A stretch of 64,000 nt of DNA from JBFKQC01 sp041627895 (GTDB lineage Bacteria > Pseudomonadota > Alphaproteobacteria > Rhodobacterales > Rhodobacteraceae): the NCBI GenBank assembly GCA_041627895.1, contig JBFKQC010000005.1:34634-98633 (forward strand), written 5' to 3'. Of this stretch, positions 1 through 9,560 are shown piece by piece. Positions within the stretch are counted from its first letter, which is position 1. Each line of letters begins with the position of its first letter. A program made the position numbers and the translations under genes. The notes under the pieces are model-generated. The model was not told the DNA's origin, did no database searches, and was given only the letters and a program-made list of their open reading frames with translations.

Positions 1-525
1 GGCCGAAATGCCGGCGGCATCGCCTGCCTCCGGCGACAGGAGGTCCGAGACCCAGGACCGGACCGTCCCCAGCGACCCGCCGCCTTCTCCCGGCAGGACC
101 GGGTTGAACTCGGGATCCTCTAGCAGACTCAACTCGCTTACCAGCCTTTCGATCAGCCCGCGCGACCGGATGATCGCCAGTTCCGTGTTGATCGCGGCCT
201 CTTCGGTGGAAACGCCGGATATCACGCTTTCGAGATCGACGACCTGCTGGTTGCGGACCTGAAAGGCAAGCCGCGCCGAGGCGGTGTACTGCGGGTCGGC
301 CAAGCGAAATGCGTAGACCCCGCCAAGCAGCATCGCGGCCAGCACGGCAAGGAGGATCGTCCACTTGCCGCGCCAAAGCGCGCCGATCAGGGCATGCGGG
401 TCGATGTCGCCCGGCGCGAGCGCCGCGCCGTTTGCCGGCGGCTCGATCCTTGCGCCGGCCGCGCGGCCGCGCTGCGCGGCATCTGGGGACACGATTGCAA
501 GTCGCGCTCCGGTCTCGTCACTCAT
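1..525 (-). CDS. Exopolysaccharide chain-length determinant (Wzz/GumC-type), N-terminal part
   Basis: The reverse strand reads open from an ATG at 525 to the window edge, giving 175 codons with no stop. The product begins with a polar stretch of about 50 residues, has one clear membrane segment at about residues 55-73 (WTILLAVLAAMLLGG), then the motif ADPQYTASARLAF and helical periplasmic sequence. This is the usual layout of the Wzz/GumC N-terminus that sets polysaccharide chain length in the inner membrane. The missing part may carry a tyrosine autokinase, as in ExoP/GumC fusions, but this cannot be seen. The gene diverges from the flippase gene and heads the polysaccharide locus. Confidence 0.8.
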   Translation of the reverse strand, partial: MSDETGARLAIVSPDAAQRGRAAGARIEPPANGAALAPGDIDPHALIGALWRGKWTILLAVLAAMLLGGVYAFRLADPQYTASARLAFQVRNQQVVDLESVISGVSTEEAAINTELAIIRSRGLIERLVSELSLLEDPEFNPVLPGEGGGSLGTVRSWVSDLLSPEAGDAAGISA

Positions 526-680
526 CTCTGCCCCGCAACTCGCGCGTGCGGCGAACTCTGTCAGGAATTCCCGCGCAACTCAACCCACGGGCCATTTTCG
601 CGCCGCTGTGGTTGCATTTTCGCCCGTGAACGCTAGTTCTGCGGTCGCCTGCGACGATGCGCCGAAAGAGGAGCGGCCGG

Positions 681-1949
681 ATGCGGTTCAGCGGGTTTCT
701 GCGACAGGCCTTCGGCGTGGGCGCGATCACGGTGGCCGACCGGGCCGCGGGTTTCGTGCTGGCCGTCGTGCTGGCGCGCTGGCTCGGCCCCGAGGGTTAC
801 GGCATCTTCGCCTTCGTCATGGCCGCGGCGGCGCTGGCGGCGGTGCCGGTGCGCTTCGGTCTGCCCGAATGGTTGATGCGCGAACTGGCCGCGGGCCGGG
901 CGGGCGCACCGCTGGCCGCGCGCACGCTTGCACTTGTCCTGGCGACAGGGCTCGGCGGCGCGGTTGCCGGATCCGCCGTCGTCGCGCTGGCCGCCGAACC
1001 CGGAAGCCTGCGCTCGGCGCTGCTGATCGGTCTCTGGATGATCCCGCTGACCGCCGCGCTCGAGGTGCTTGGCCATGCCCTGCGCGGCTGGGGGCGGCCC
1101 GCGCTGGCGCAGGCGATCCTGACGCTGGTGCCGACATTGCTGGTGCTGGCCGGGATCGGCGCCCTGATCTGGGCCGCGGCCACGGGTACGGCCGCGGCCG
1201 CCCTGGGCATCCGGGCGGCGATGCTTGCCGCAGCGGCGCTGGCGGGGCTGGCCCTGGCCCTGCGCCTGGCCCCGCGGCCGGGCGCAGGGGCGCCTCCGCC
1301 GGCGGCCCGCGCGATGCTGCGCGCGGCGTTCCCCTTCATGCTGATCGGCGCGGCGGGCGTGGTGATGGCGCGCACCGACGTTCTGATGCTGGGCCTTCTC
1401 GCAGGCACGCTCGAGGCCGGGCTCTACAACGTCGCGGCGCAGGCGGCGGCGCTGGTGCTTCTGGTGCTGAACGTCGGCGCCACGGTCGCCGCGCCGCAGT
1501 TTGCCCGGCTGGAGGCGGCGGGCGACCGCGTTGCGCTGGCGCGCTTCGCGGCATCGTCGGCCCGCGCCGTCGCGCTGGCCGCGGCGCCCGTAGGCCTGCT
1601 GCTGATCGTCTTCGGCGGGCCGCTTCTTGCTCTGGTCTTCGGCGCCGATTTCGGCGCCGGGGCGATGGCGCTGGCGATCCTCGCGGCCGGTGCGCTGATC
1701 TCGCTGGTGTGGGGCACGCCCGGATTTCTGCTGAACATGACCGGGTTCGAGGCGCTGTCGCTGCGCATCATGGCGGGCGCTGCGGCGCTGAACGTGGCGC
1801 TGAATGCCGCGCTGATACCGGCGATGGGGCCGGAGGGCGCCGCGCTCGCCACGGCGCTGGCGCTGAACGCGCAGAAGGCCGCCGGCTGGCTGGCGGTGCG
1901 CCGCCGGCTGGGGATGGATTGCGGCTGCCTCGGGCTGGGCACGGCATGA
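681..1949 (+). CDS. Wzx-like lipopolysaccharide/O-unit flippase
   Basis: A 422-residue polytopic membrane protein with about twelve hydrophobic segments. The N-terminus FGVGAITVADRAAGFVLAVVL followed by ARWLGPEGYG is typical of the polysaccharide transporter (Wzx/RfbX, MOP superfamily) proteins that flip lipid-linked repeat units across the inner membrane. I chose ATG 681 because AGAGGAG lies seven bases upstream; an in-frame ATG at 657 has no such site. The stop overlaps the ATG of the sulfotransferase gene, so the two are translationally coupled. Family membership is clear; the substrate is not. Confidence 0.85.
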   Translation: MRFSGFLRQAFGVGAITVADRAAGFVLAVVLARWLGPEGYGIFAFVMAAAALAAVPVRFGLPEWLMRELAAGRAGAPLAARTLALVLATGLGGAVAGSAVVALAAEPGSLRSALLIGLWMIPLTAALEVLGHALRGWGRPALAQAILTLVPTLLVLAGIGALIWAAATGTAAAALGIRAAMLAAAALAGLALALRLAPRPGAGAPPPAARAMLRAAFPFMLIGAAGVVMARTDVLMLGLLAGTLEAGLYNVAAQAAALVLLVLNVGATVAAPQFARLEAAGDRVALARFAASSARAVALAAAPVGLLLIVFGGPLLALVFGADFGAGAMALAILAAGALISLVWGTPGFLLNMTGFEALSLRIMAGAAALNVALNAALIPAMGPEGAALATALALNAQKAAGWLAVRRRLGMDCGCLGLGTA

Positions 1950-2833
1950 CTACGCGGCGGCCGGATTTCTTCATCCTCGGCGCGCCGAAATGCGGCACCA
2001 CGGCGCTGGCGCAATACCTTGCCGAGCATCCGCAGGTGTTCATGGCGACACCGAAGGAGCCGCATCACTACAACACCGACCACGCGCACCGCCACTTCCC
2101 CGACCGCGACGCCTACCTCGCGCTGTTCGCCGATGCCGGGCCAATCCACCGCCGCATCGGCGAAGCCTCGGTCTGGTATCTCTATTCCGCAATGGCCGTG
2201 GCGAACATCGAGGACGACCTGCCGGGCGCCCGATACATCGTGATGTTGCGCAACCCGGTGTCGATGGCGCCGTCACTGCATGAACAACTGGTCTTTGCCG
2301 GGAACGAAAGCATCGCGGATTTCCACTCTGCCTGGCGCGCGCAGGACCGTCGCCGCGCGGGCGAGGCGATTCCGGCATTCGTAACCGAGCCGGCCTATCT
2401 GCTCTATCGCGAGGCCTGCAGCCTCGGGGCGCAGCTTCGGCGGCTCCTTGCCCGGGTCGACCGGGGGCGCGTCCTGATCGTCTTCACCGAAGACCTGACG
2501 GCCGACCCGCGTGCGGTCTGGACGCGGGTGCAGGACTTTCTGGGACTTGACGACGACGGAAGGCGCGCGTTTCCGGTGGTGAACCCCGCAAAGGTGCGTC
2601 GTTCGCGGATGCTGAAGCTGATCAACGACGCCTATGCGCGGCTGCGCGGGCGGCTTGGGTTCGGCGGATTCGGGTTCGGCGTGCTGGAACGCGTCGACCG
2701 ATGGAACAGCCGCGACCGCCCGCGCGATGCGCTGCCGGAGCGGTTGCGCCAGGAACTGGCCGGGGCCTTTGCCGAGGACGTGGCGACGCTGGAGGCATTG
2801 ACCGGGCGGGACTTGTCGCACTGGCTGCGGTGA
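1946..2833 (+). CDS. PAPS-dependent sulfotransferase
   Basis: A 295-residue cytoplasmic protein with the two PAPS-binding signatures of the sulfotransferase family: the 5'-phosphosulfate loop GAPKCGTT at residues 12-19, and a 3'-phosphate motif in LRNPVSMAPSLH near residues 100-111. The start overlaps the flippase stop (ATGA). Its place inside the polysaccharide locus suggests that it sulfates a sugar of the repeat unit; sulfated exopolysaccharides are known from marine bacteria. The acceptor is inferred from context only. Confidence 0.85.
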   Translation: MTTRRPDFFILGAPKCGTTALAQYLAEHPQVFMATPKEPHHYNTDHAHRHFPDRDAYLALFADAGPIHRRIGEASVWYLYSAMAVANIEDDLPGARYIVMLRNPVSMAPSLHEQLVFAGNESIADFHSAWRAQDRRRAGEAIPAFVTEPAYLLYREACSLGAQLRRLLARVDRGRVLIVFTEDLTADPRAVWTRVQDFLGLDDDGRRAFPVVNPAKVRRSRMLKLINDAYARLRGRLGFGGFGFGVLERVDRWNSRDRPRDALPERLRQELAGAFAEDVATLEALTGRDLSHWLR

Positions 2834-2976
2834 CGTTTGGTTGTCCGGTCCCCGTTTGGTCGCGAGGGGACCAAGTGGCCGGCCCGCCCATGTTCTTTCC
2901 GGATGTTACCGGCGTTCCCCGCGCTCGCATGCCCGCAATGCCGCGATGGGGCGACTGCGGATCGCCGGGTCCCCGG

Positions 2977-4074
2977 TCATCGGAACAACGTCTCCCACTC
3001 CGCCGCAATCCGGTCGATCGAAAACCGCTCGCGAACTTCCCTCGCGGCCCCGCCCAGCGCGCGTCGCCGGTCGGCGTCCGCCATCAGCCCGGTCAGCGCC
3101 GCGCAAAGCGCGTCAGGGTCGTCCTGCGGCACCAGCAGCCCGTCGAGGCCGGGCCGGATGATGTCGCGCGGGCCGGTCTCGCAATCGACGCTGACCACGG
3201 GCAGGCCGTGCGCCATTGCCTCGAGCAGCGTCATCGGGAAGCCCTCGTATATCGACGTCATCGCGAAGACGTCCGCGGCGCCGTACCATTCGCCGATGTT
3301 CCCCGCACGGCCCGGCAACACCACCCTGCCCGGCCCGGCGCGCGCACCAAGCGCCGCGAGCGCATCGCGCAATGGCCCCTCGCCGAGAATCGCGAGGTCC
3401 CAGTCCGGATGATCCGGGGCGAGGCGGGTGAAGGCGGCGATCAGCCGGTCAAATCCCTTCTGGTCGGCCAGCCGCCCCGCGGACAGCAGCAGCCGGCGGT
3501 GGGGGCGCACGTGGTCGCCTGGCACAAGGCGCGGCACGCCCGGTTCGAGCGGGTGCATCACCGGGTTCGGCAGCGTGACGACCCGCCGCGCACGGGTCTC
3601 GCGCCGCAGCCAGGCGGCGCCGTCCGGGGTCAGCGCCGTGACGGCATCGAGCCGGGCATAGGCGTGGCGCCGGATCAAGGCCCAGGCCCGGCCGAGCGGC
3701 GCCATCGGCGGGTGGATATGCTCTGCCCCGATCCTGCGGCCGACATGGGCGCCGCCGGCAAGGCCCAACAGGCAGGCCGCCGTCGACATCATGCCGATCG
3801 CGACATCCGGGCGCGTCCGCGCGAGGCACCGGCGCACCGCCCGGACACGGGCCAGGTTGCTGACCAGCGCCGCCGCGGCCGACCCGCTGGCGCCGCCACC
3901 GCCAAGCGCGATGCGCCGCACGGCCGGGTCCAGCGGGTAGGCATCCGTCTCGGCACCGACGAAACTGGCGATGGTGATGCGGTGACCGCGCGCCGACCAG
4001 TGATTGGCGAGGTTGGCGGTCACACGCTCTGCACCGCCTGCCTGCATCGAATTGATCAGGAACAGGATATGCAT
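2977..4074 (-). CDS. Glycosyltransferase family 4
   Basis: A 365-residue GT-B fold protein. The N-terminus MHILFLINSMQAGGAERV is the usual GT4 opening with the glycine-rich acceptor loop. The E-x7-E donor-binding motif appears as EGFPMTLLE near residues 277-285, and the nucleotide-sugar region LSAGRLADQKG is present. I chose ATG 4074, where the family homology begins; an upstream in-frame start at 4131 would add 19 unrelated residues. It overlaps the preceding glycosyltransferase stop by one base (TGATG). Sugar specificity cannot be read from sequence. Confidence 0.85.
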   Translation of the reverse strand: MHILFLINSMQAGGAERVTANLANHWSARGHRITIASFVGAETDAYPLDPAVRRIALGGGGASGSAAAALVSNLARVRAVRRCLARTRPDVAIGMMSTAACLLGLAGGAHVGRRIGAEHIHPPMAPLGRAWALIRRHAYARLDAVTALTPDGAAWLRRETRARRVVTLPNPVMHPLEPGVPRLVPGDHVRPHRRLLLSAGRLADQKGFDRLIAAFTRLAPDHPDWDLAILGEGPLRDALAALGARAGPGRVVLPGRAGNIGEWYGAADVFAMTSIYEGFPMTLLEAMAHGLPVVSVDCETGPRDIIRPGLDGLLVPQDDPDALCAALTGLMADADRRRALGGAAREVRERFSIDRIAAEWETLFR

Positions 4075-5198
4075 CAGCGGGCCGGTCCCCGGCCGCCACC
4101 GGCCGCCACCGAGGCGAACAGCCCGTCCCACAAGTCGAGCACCCGGTCGAGCCTGAAGACCTCGCGCACTTCGCCCGCCTTTCGCGCCAGTGCCTCGCGT
4201 TCCGCACGGTTGGTCAGCAACCGCCTGAGCGCCTCCGCCAGACGGTCGGCATGGGCGTCGTCGGGCAGCAGCAGCGCGCGACGGCCCGCGTCGGTGATCT
4301 CGCGCGGCCCCGCGTCGATGTCGAAGGCCACGCAGGGCAGGTCATGCGCCATGGCTTCCAGCAGCGCGTTCGGGAACCCCTCGAAAGCCGAGGCGAGCGC
4401 AAAGGCATCGGCGCGGGCGTACCATGCGGCGAGGTTGCCGGCGAAGCCCGGCAGATGCACGCGACCGGCCACGCCCTCGGCGGCGGCCCGATCCGCAAGC
4501 GCGGCGCGTTCCGCCCCTTCACCCAGGATCACCAGGTCGCAATCCGGCACCTCCGCGGCGATCCGGGCGAAGCCGGCGATCAACAGATCGTGGCGCTTCT
4601 GCGGATCCAGGCGCCCGACCGACAGCAGGCATCGCCGCGCGGTCCCGAGTACTTCGTCCGGGTCAAGACGCGGTGCAGCGGTCGGCAACGGCAAGACGAC
4701 CGGGTTCGGGATCACCTCGACCCGCGCGCGCGGATATCGGCGGCGCATCCAGTTGCCGGTGCGCCCCGTCTGGGCGCAAAGAACCGCGGCGCGGCGATAT
4801 GCGAGGTCGCGCGCCAACCGGGCCGCCGCGCCGAGGGGCAACAGGGGAGGATGGATGCGCTCGCAGGCGATCACCGGCACGCCGGTGCCCGCGGCGGCCA
4901 GCACGGCCGCCACGTTCACATGCGGAAGGAACGAGACGATCGCGTCGGGCCGCATGCCCCTGATCTTCCGTCGCAGCGCGCGCAGCCGTGCCAGGCGGCC
5001 AGTCGCACCGTTGACATGATCGGCCAGATGGTCAACTTCGACGGTATCGTCGGGCGGGTAGCTGCAACCTCCGCGGCCGGAATAGGTCGGCATCAGACAG
5101 ACGGCGTATCCGCGTTCGGCGAAGGCGTTGCACAGAAGGACGGCGACACGCTCGGCGCCGCCGCCTTCGAGGGAAGAGACCAGGAAGAGTAGTTTCAT
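4074..5198 (-). CDS. Glycosyltransferase family 4
   Basis: A 374-residue GT-B glycosyltransferase, a close relative of its downstream neighbour. It begins MKLLFLVSSLEGGGAERVA, has LSVGRLDPQKRHDLLI in the donor domain and the E-x7-E motif EGFPNALLE near residue 273. ATG 5198 is preferred over an upstream start at 5234 because homology begins there. The two genes are probably a duplicated pair adding successive sugars to the repeat unit. The start codon lies only two bases from the divergent start of the polymerase gene, so its promoter must lie within that gene. Confidence 0.85.
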   Translation of the reverse strand: MKLLFLVSSLEGGGAERVAVLLCNAFAERGYAVCLMPTYSGRGGCSYPPDDTVEVDHLADHVNGATGRLARLRALRRKIRGMRPDAIVSFLPHVNVAAVLAAAGTGVPVIACERIHPPLLPLGAAARLARDLAYRRAAVLCAQTGRTGNWMRRRYPRARVEVIPNPVVLPLPTAAPRLDPDEVLGTARRCLLSVGRLDPQKRHDLLIAGFARIAAEVPDCDLVILGEGAERAALADRAAAEGVAGRVHLPGFAGNLAAWYARADAFALASAFEGFPNALLEAMAHDLPCVAFDIDAGPREITDAGRRALLLPDDAHADRLAEALRRLLTNRAEREALARKAGEVREVFRLDRVLDLWDGLFASVAAGGGRGPAR

Positions 5199-5200
5199 TC

Positions 5201-6475
5201 GTGACCCCGCCCCTGCAACCCCGCCCCCCCGCATACGATGCCGCGCCCGCCCGGCAAGGTCGGCTGCAGGTTGATCTCCTCGCGCTTGGCCTGTCGTTAT
5301 TCGTGTTTTTCTTCGCGGGCAACCTGCCGCTCTGGCTTTTCACCCGGGGCGGACCGCCGCCCCTGTGGTGGTATCTCGCCTTCCTTGGCTTCGGCCTCGC
5401 CATGTTGTTCGGCCGGATTCTGGCGCGCGGGAAGCTGTTTTCGGGCGCAGACTGGACGCAGGCACGGGCGGTGTTTCTCTGGGTGTTCGTCTGGCTGGCC
5501 TGGACGCTGGTGAACTTCCTCGCGTCGTCGCAGTCCGAGGTTGCGGTGCAGATCATGATCACCCGGCTCGAAATGGCCGCCGTGCTGGCGATGATGATCT
5601 GGCTGATTGCAGCGCTGCCCGACAGGCGGGTGCTGGGGCTGGCATTCCTCGCGGTGACGGTGCTGAGCGCGGCGCTGAACGTCTTCGACTTCGTGTCGCC
5701 CACGTTCTCGAAGGTGCCCGGGCGCGCGGCCGGGCTGCACATCAACCCGACGATCTCGGGCTATATCCTGACGCTGGCCGCGGTCTGTGCGATCCCGGTC
5801 ACGCCGAGGCCGCTGCGCTGGCCGCTGCTGGCGCTGGCCTCGGCGGGGGTGCTGCTGACATTCTCGCGTGCGGCATGGCTGCTGCTGGTCCTGACGGTCG
5901 TGCTGCTGGTCTGGTCCGGCGCGCTGGGGTTCCGGCGCCAGCGCGCGGCGTTCGGCCTTGCGGCACTGATCGCGTTCGCGGCTCTGGGCTTTGCGCTGGT
6001 CTCGGGATTTCTGGCAGAGATCGTCCTGTCGACGCCGCTGGCCGACCTGCTCGACCCCAACACGCTGGCGCGGCTGGGACTGGCCGAAGCGGCGGCGGAT
6101 TTCTCCGCCGACGAGCGGCGCGGCGTGCTGTCCCATGGCTGGCACGCCTTTGCCGCGGGCGGGCAGCCGTTTTTCGGCCTCGGGCTCGGGCACACGCACG
6201 AATGGGACTTCCGGGTCAGCACGCACAACATGTACCTGATGTATCTTGTCGAGGGCGGCATCGCCGGCCTTGCCGTCTTTGTCGCGCTGATCGCGGCACT
6301 CATCGCGGCATCGCGGGGCGTCGGGCGCATCCTGGCGCTGAACATCGCGGTCTATTCGCTGTTTTCGCACAACATCCTCGATTCCCCGGGGCGGATGATC
6401 TTCGTCGCGGTCGTCGCCTGCGGGGTCTATGGCGCGCCCGCGCGCCGTGCCGCGCCGGAGCGGCGGCTTGCCTAG
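5201..6475 (+). CDS. O-antigen polymerase/ligase (Wzy/WaaL-like) membrane protein
   Basis: A 424-residue hydrophobic protein with about ten membrane segments. It carries the periplasmic-loop signature of the O-antigen ligase/polymerase (Wzy_C) family: FFGLGLGHTHEW followed by STHNMYLMYLVEGGIAGL at about residues 320-355. It would polymerise repeat units or ligate them to an acceptor at the periplasmic face. The GTG start is tentative because it is only two bases from the divergent glycosyltransferase start, but the next in-frame ATG (5402) would remove the first membrane segment. Polymerase and ligase cannot be told apart by sequence reading. Confidence 0.75.
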   Translation: MTPPLQPRPPAYDAAPARQGRLQVDLLALGLSLFVFFFAGNLPLWLFTRGGPPPLWWYLAFLGFGLAMLFGRILARGKLFSGADWTQARAVFLWVFVWLAWTLVNFLASSQSEVAVQIMITRLEMAAVLAMMIWLIAALPDRRVLGLAFLAVTVLSAALNVFDFVSPTFSKVPGRAAGLHINPTISGYILTLAAVCAIPVTPRPLRWPLLALASAGVLLTFSRAAWLLLVLTVVLLVWSGALGFRRQRAAFGLAALIAFAALGFALVSGFLAEIVLSTPLADLLDPNTLARLGLAEAAADFSADERRGVLSHGWHAFAAGGQPFFGLGLGHTHEWDFRVSTHNMYLMYLVEGGIAGLAVFVALIAALIAASRGVGRILALNIAVYSLFSHNILDSPGRMIFVAVVACGVYGAPARRAAPERRLA

Positions 6476-7823
6476 GCTTCTGCACATCATCACTGGGCTC
6501 GGCACCGGCGGCGCCGAGCGGTCGCTGGCGAACCTGCTGGCGGGCGGACTGGCCGCGAGGTTCGAGTGCCGGGTCGTCTCGCTTGGCGGCGCGGGCCGGT
6601 TCGGGCCAGAGATCGCCGCGCTTGGCGTGCCGGTCGATGCGCTGGAAATGCGGGCGGGGCTGCCCGGGCCTTCGGGGGCGCTGCGGCTGCGCCGGCTGGT
6701 GCGCGACTTCCGGCCCGACATCGTGCAGGGCTGGATGTATCACGGCAACGCCGCGGCGTTATTCGCGCGGGCCGTGGCGCCCGGACGGCCGAAAATGGCG
6801 TGGAGCATCCGCCAGTCGCTTTATGATCTCGCCGAGGAGAAGCGCGGCACGCGGGCGGTGATCCGGTTCTGCGCCTGGCGTTCCGGCGGCGCCGACGCGA
6901 TTGTCTACAACAGCCGCACCGCGCGGCGCCATCACGAGGCGCAAGGCTATGCGGCGGGCCACGCCGCGATCGTGCCGAACGGCTTCGACACTGGCCTCTG
7001 GCGCCCGGATGCCGGGCGGCGCGCCGCGCTTCGCGCGGACCTCGGCATCGGCGAGGGCGATAGGGCGGTGGGATTTGCCGCACGCTATCACAAGATGAAG
7101 GACCTGCCCGCGTTCCTGAACGCCATGGCCCGGCTGATGCCGCGCGACCCCGGGCTGCACGCCGTGATCGCCGGACCCGGAACCGGGCCGGAAAACCCGG
7201 CCCTTTCGGCGCACTACGCCGGATTGCCGCAAAGTCGCGTGCATTGCCTCGGCCAACGCGACGACATGTCGGCTATCTTTGCCGGGCTCGACATCTTCTG
7301 CCTCAGTTCGTGGAACGAGGCGTTTCCCAACGTCGTGGGCGAGGCGATGGCGACGGCCGTGCCCTGCGTCGTGACCGACGTGGGCGACGCGGCGCATGTG
7401 GTGGGCGACACCGGCCGGATCGTGCCGCGGCGCGATCCCGGGGCGCTGGCGGCAGCACTCGCCGAGATGCTGGCCTTGAGCGGCGAGGACCGCCGCGCGC
7501 TCGGCGAACGGGCGCGGCGGCGGATCGTCGAGAAGTTCGCCCTGGCGCGCACGGTCGAGCGATATGCCAGGCTGATGGACGGGCTGATGGACGGATCGGG
7601 CGCATGTGCGGATCAGCGGGATTCTGGTCCGGCGCCGGGCACGGCGACCCGGCGGGGCTGGTGCGCAGGATGGCGGCGCGGATCGCCTATCGCGGCCCGG
7701 ATTCCTTCGGCGAGTGGATCGACGCGGATGCCGGGCTCGCGCTCGGCCACCGGCGGCTTTCGATCATCGACCTCTCGCCCGCCGGGCACCAGCCGATGCA
7801 AAGCCGCGACGGGCGCCACGTGA
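6429..7823 (+). CDS. Glycosyltransferase family 4 with an anomalous C-terminal extension into asnB
   Basis: A GT4 enzyme: LLHIITGLGTGGAERSLANL at the N-terminus, the donor-domain segment VGFAARYHKMKD, and the E-x7-E region EAFPNVVGE. The domain ends normally near ERYARLMDGLMDG (about 7596). The frame then stays open to 7823, adding about 73 low-complexity, Arg/Ser-rich residues that are an out-of-frame reading of asnB. The start is uncertain: ATG 6429 overlaps the polymerase gene by 47 bases, while TTG 6468 overlaps by 8. The extension looks like a lost stop or an indel rather than a domain. Confidence 0.8.
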   Translation: MARPRAVPRRSGGLPRLLHIITGLGTGGAERSLANLLAGGLAARFECRVVSLGGAGRFGPEIAALGVPVDALEMRAGLPGPSGALRLRRLVRDFRPDIVQGWMYHGNAAALFARAVAPGRPKMAWSIRQSLYDLAEEKRGTRAVIRFCAWRSGGADAIVYNSRTARRHHEAQGYAAGHAAIVPNGFDTGLWRPDAGRRAALRADLGIGEGDRAVGFAARYHKMKDLPAFLNAMARLMPRDPGLHAVIAGPGTGPENPALSAHYAGLPQSRVHCLGQRDDMSAIFAGLDIFCLSSWNEAFPNVVGEAMATAVPCVVTDVGDAAHVVGDTGRIVPRRDPGALAAALAEMLALSGEDRRALGERARRRIVEKFALARTVERYARLMDGLMDGSGACADQRDSGPAPGTATRRGWCAGWRRGSPIAARIPSASGSTRMPGSRSATGGFRSSTSRPPGTSRCKAATGAT

Positions 7824-9547
7824 TCAGCTACAATGGCGAGATCTACAATCACCCGGCGCTGCGCCGCGACCTGGAAGACGCCGGCCATCGCGGCTGGCGC
7901 GGCACGTCCGATACCGAGACGCTGCTGGCCGCGATCACCGAATGGGGGCTCGACGGTGCGCTCGAGCGTGCGAACGGCATGTTCGCCTTCGCGCTGTGGG
8001 ACCGCGAGGCGCGCGCGCTGCATCTGGCGCGTGACCGGATGGGGGAAAAGCCGCTCTACTACGGCAGACACGGTCAAAGCTTTCTCTTCGGATCCGAGCT
8101 CAAGGCGCTGGCCGCGCATCCGGACTGGCGGGCCGAGGTCGACCGCGGCGCGCTGGCGCTGCTGTTGCGGCTGAGCTACGTGCCCAGCCCGCATTGCATC
8201 TGGCAGGGCATCCGCAAGCTGCCGCCGGCGCACTACGTCACCGTCACCGATGGCGGCCGGCAGGTGTCCGAGCCGGTCTGCTACTGGCGCCTCGAGGACG
8301 CGGTGCGGCGCGGACAGGCGACCCGCTTTGCAGGCAGCGATGCCGAGGCGGCCAATGCGCTCGAGGCGCTGCTGTCGGACGCGGTGGGCCTGCGGATGGC
8401 CGCCGACGTGCCGCTGGGCGCCTTCCTGTCGGGCGGGCTCGATTCCTCGACCGTGGTCGCGCTGATGCAGGCGCAGGCGAGCCGCCCGGTCAGGACGTTC
8501 TCGATCGGGTTTCACGAACACGGCTACGACGAGGCCGCGCATGCCAAGGCGGTGGCCGAACATCTCGGCACCGATCATACCGAACTGTACGTCAGGCCAA
8601 GGGACGCGCTGGCCGTGATCCCCGACCTGCCCGGCATGTGGGACGAGCCCTTCGCGGATTCCTCGCAGATACCGACCTACCTGGTAAGCAGGCTCGCCCG
8701 CGACCACGTCACCGTCAGCCTTTCGGGCGATGGCGGCGACGAGCTGTTCTGTGGCTACAACCGCTATGTGCTGGGCTACGATGTCTGGCGCCGGATCGGC
8801 AGGCTGCCGGCCCCGCTCCGCCGGGGCCTGGGCGCGGCGCTGGGGCGGGTGCCGCCCGCCCTGCCCGACCGCGCGATGGCGCTTCTGCCGAAGCGGCTGC
8901 GGTTTCCCGCGCCTGGCGACCGATTGCTGAAACTGGCAGAGGTGCTGCGCCACGACGACGCCGAGGCGTTCTATCGCGCGCTGGTGTCGCACACCAAGGA
9001 TCCCGGCGCGCTGGTGATCGGCGGGGACGAGCCGGCGACGGCGCTGAGCGACCGCACCGACTGGCCCGGGGTCGGCGACTTCCGCGAGCGGATGATGTAT
9101 CTCGACGCGAAAACCTACCTGCCGGACGACATCCTGACCAAGGTGGACCTTGCCAGCATGGCCGTCAGCCTCGAGGCGCGGGTGCCGTTGCTGGATCATC
9201 GCGTCGTAGATTTCGCCCAGTCGCTGCCGATGACCATGAAGGTGCGCGGCGGTCAGTCGAAATGGCTGCTTCGGCAGGTTCTCTACCGCCACGTGCCGCA
9301 GGCGCTGATGGATCGGCCGAAGATGGGTTTCGGCGTTCCGGTCGAGGAATGGCTGCGCGGGCCGCTGAAGGACTGGGGCGCCGCGCTGCTGGACGAGACG
9401 CGGCTTGGTCGCGAGGGTTTCCTTCAGCCGGAACCGGTGCGGCGGATGTGGGACGAGCACCAGGCCGGCACGCGGCGCTGGCACTATCACCTCTGGGACG
9501 TGCTGATGTTCCAGGCCTGGCTGGAGGCGGACCGCCAGGCCGCATGA
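7604..9547 (+). CDS. asnB: Asparagine synthase (glutamine-hydrolysing)-type amidotransferase
   Basis: A 647-residue class II amidotransferase. The nucleophile Cys2 is in MCGSAGFW (family usual MCGIAGF). The glutaminase motif YNGEIYN follows near residue 80, and the synthetase PP-loop motif LSGGLDSSTV at about residue 275 binds ATP. SLSGDGGDELFCGYNRY is also present. Such AsnB copies inside polysaccharide loci often amidate sugar carboxyl groups (uronic acids) instead of making asparagine; the nearby UDP-glucuronate epimerase fits that role, which is inferred. The first 220 bases are also spanned by the open frame of the upstream glycosyltransferase. Confidence 0.88.
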   Translation: MCGSAGFWSGAGHGDPAGLVRRMAARIAYRGPDSFGEWIDADAGLALGHRRLSIIDLSPAGHQPMQSRDGRHVISYNGEIYNHPALRRDLEDAGHRGWRGTSDTETLLAAITEWGLDGALERANGMFAFALWDREARALHLARDRMGEKPLYYGRHGQSFLFGSELKALAAHPDWRAEVDRGALALLLRLSYVPSPHCIWQGIRKLPPAHYVTVTDGGRQVSEPVCYWRLEDAVRRGQATRFAGSDAEAANALEALLSDAVGLRMAADVPLGAFLSGGLDSSTVVALMQAQASRPVRTFSIGFHEHGYDEAAHAKAVAEHLGTDHTELYVRPRDALAVIPDLPGMWDEPFADSSQIPTYLVSRLARDHVTVSLSGDGGDELFCGYNRYVLGYDVWRRIGRLPAPLRRGLGAALGRVPPALPDRAMALLPKRLRFPAPGDRLLKLAEVLRHDDAEAFYRALVSHTKDPGALVIGGDEPATALSDRTDWPGVGDFRERMMYLDAKTYLPDDILTKVDLASMAVSLEARVPLLDHRVVDFAQSLPMTMKVRGGQSKWLLRQVLYRHVPQALMDRPKMGFGVPVEEWLRGPLKDWGAALLDETRLGREGFLQPEPVRRMWDEHQAGTRRWHYHLWDVLMFQAWLEADRQAA

Positions 9548-9560
9548 CACGCCACGCGGT

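Noticed and set aside
365..1945. Open frame continuing upstream of the sulfotransferase to give an 822-residue protein
   Set aside because: The first 527 codons are an Arg/Gly/Ala-rich out-of-frame reading of the flippase gene; sulfotransferase homology starts at ATG 1946, which overlaps the flippase stop.
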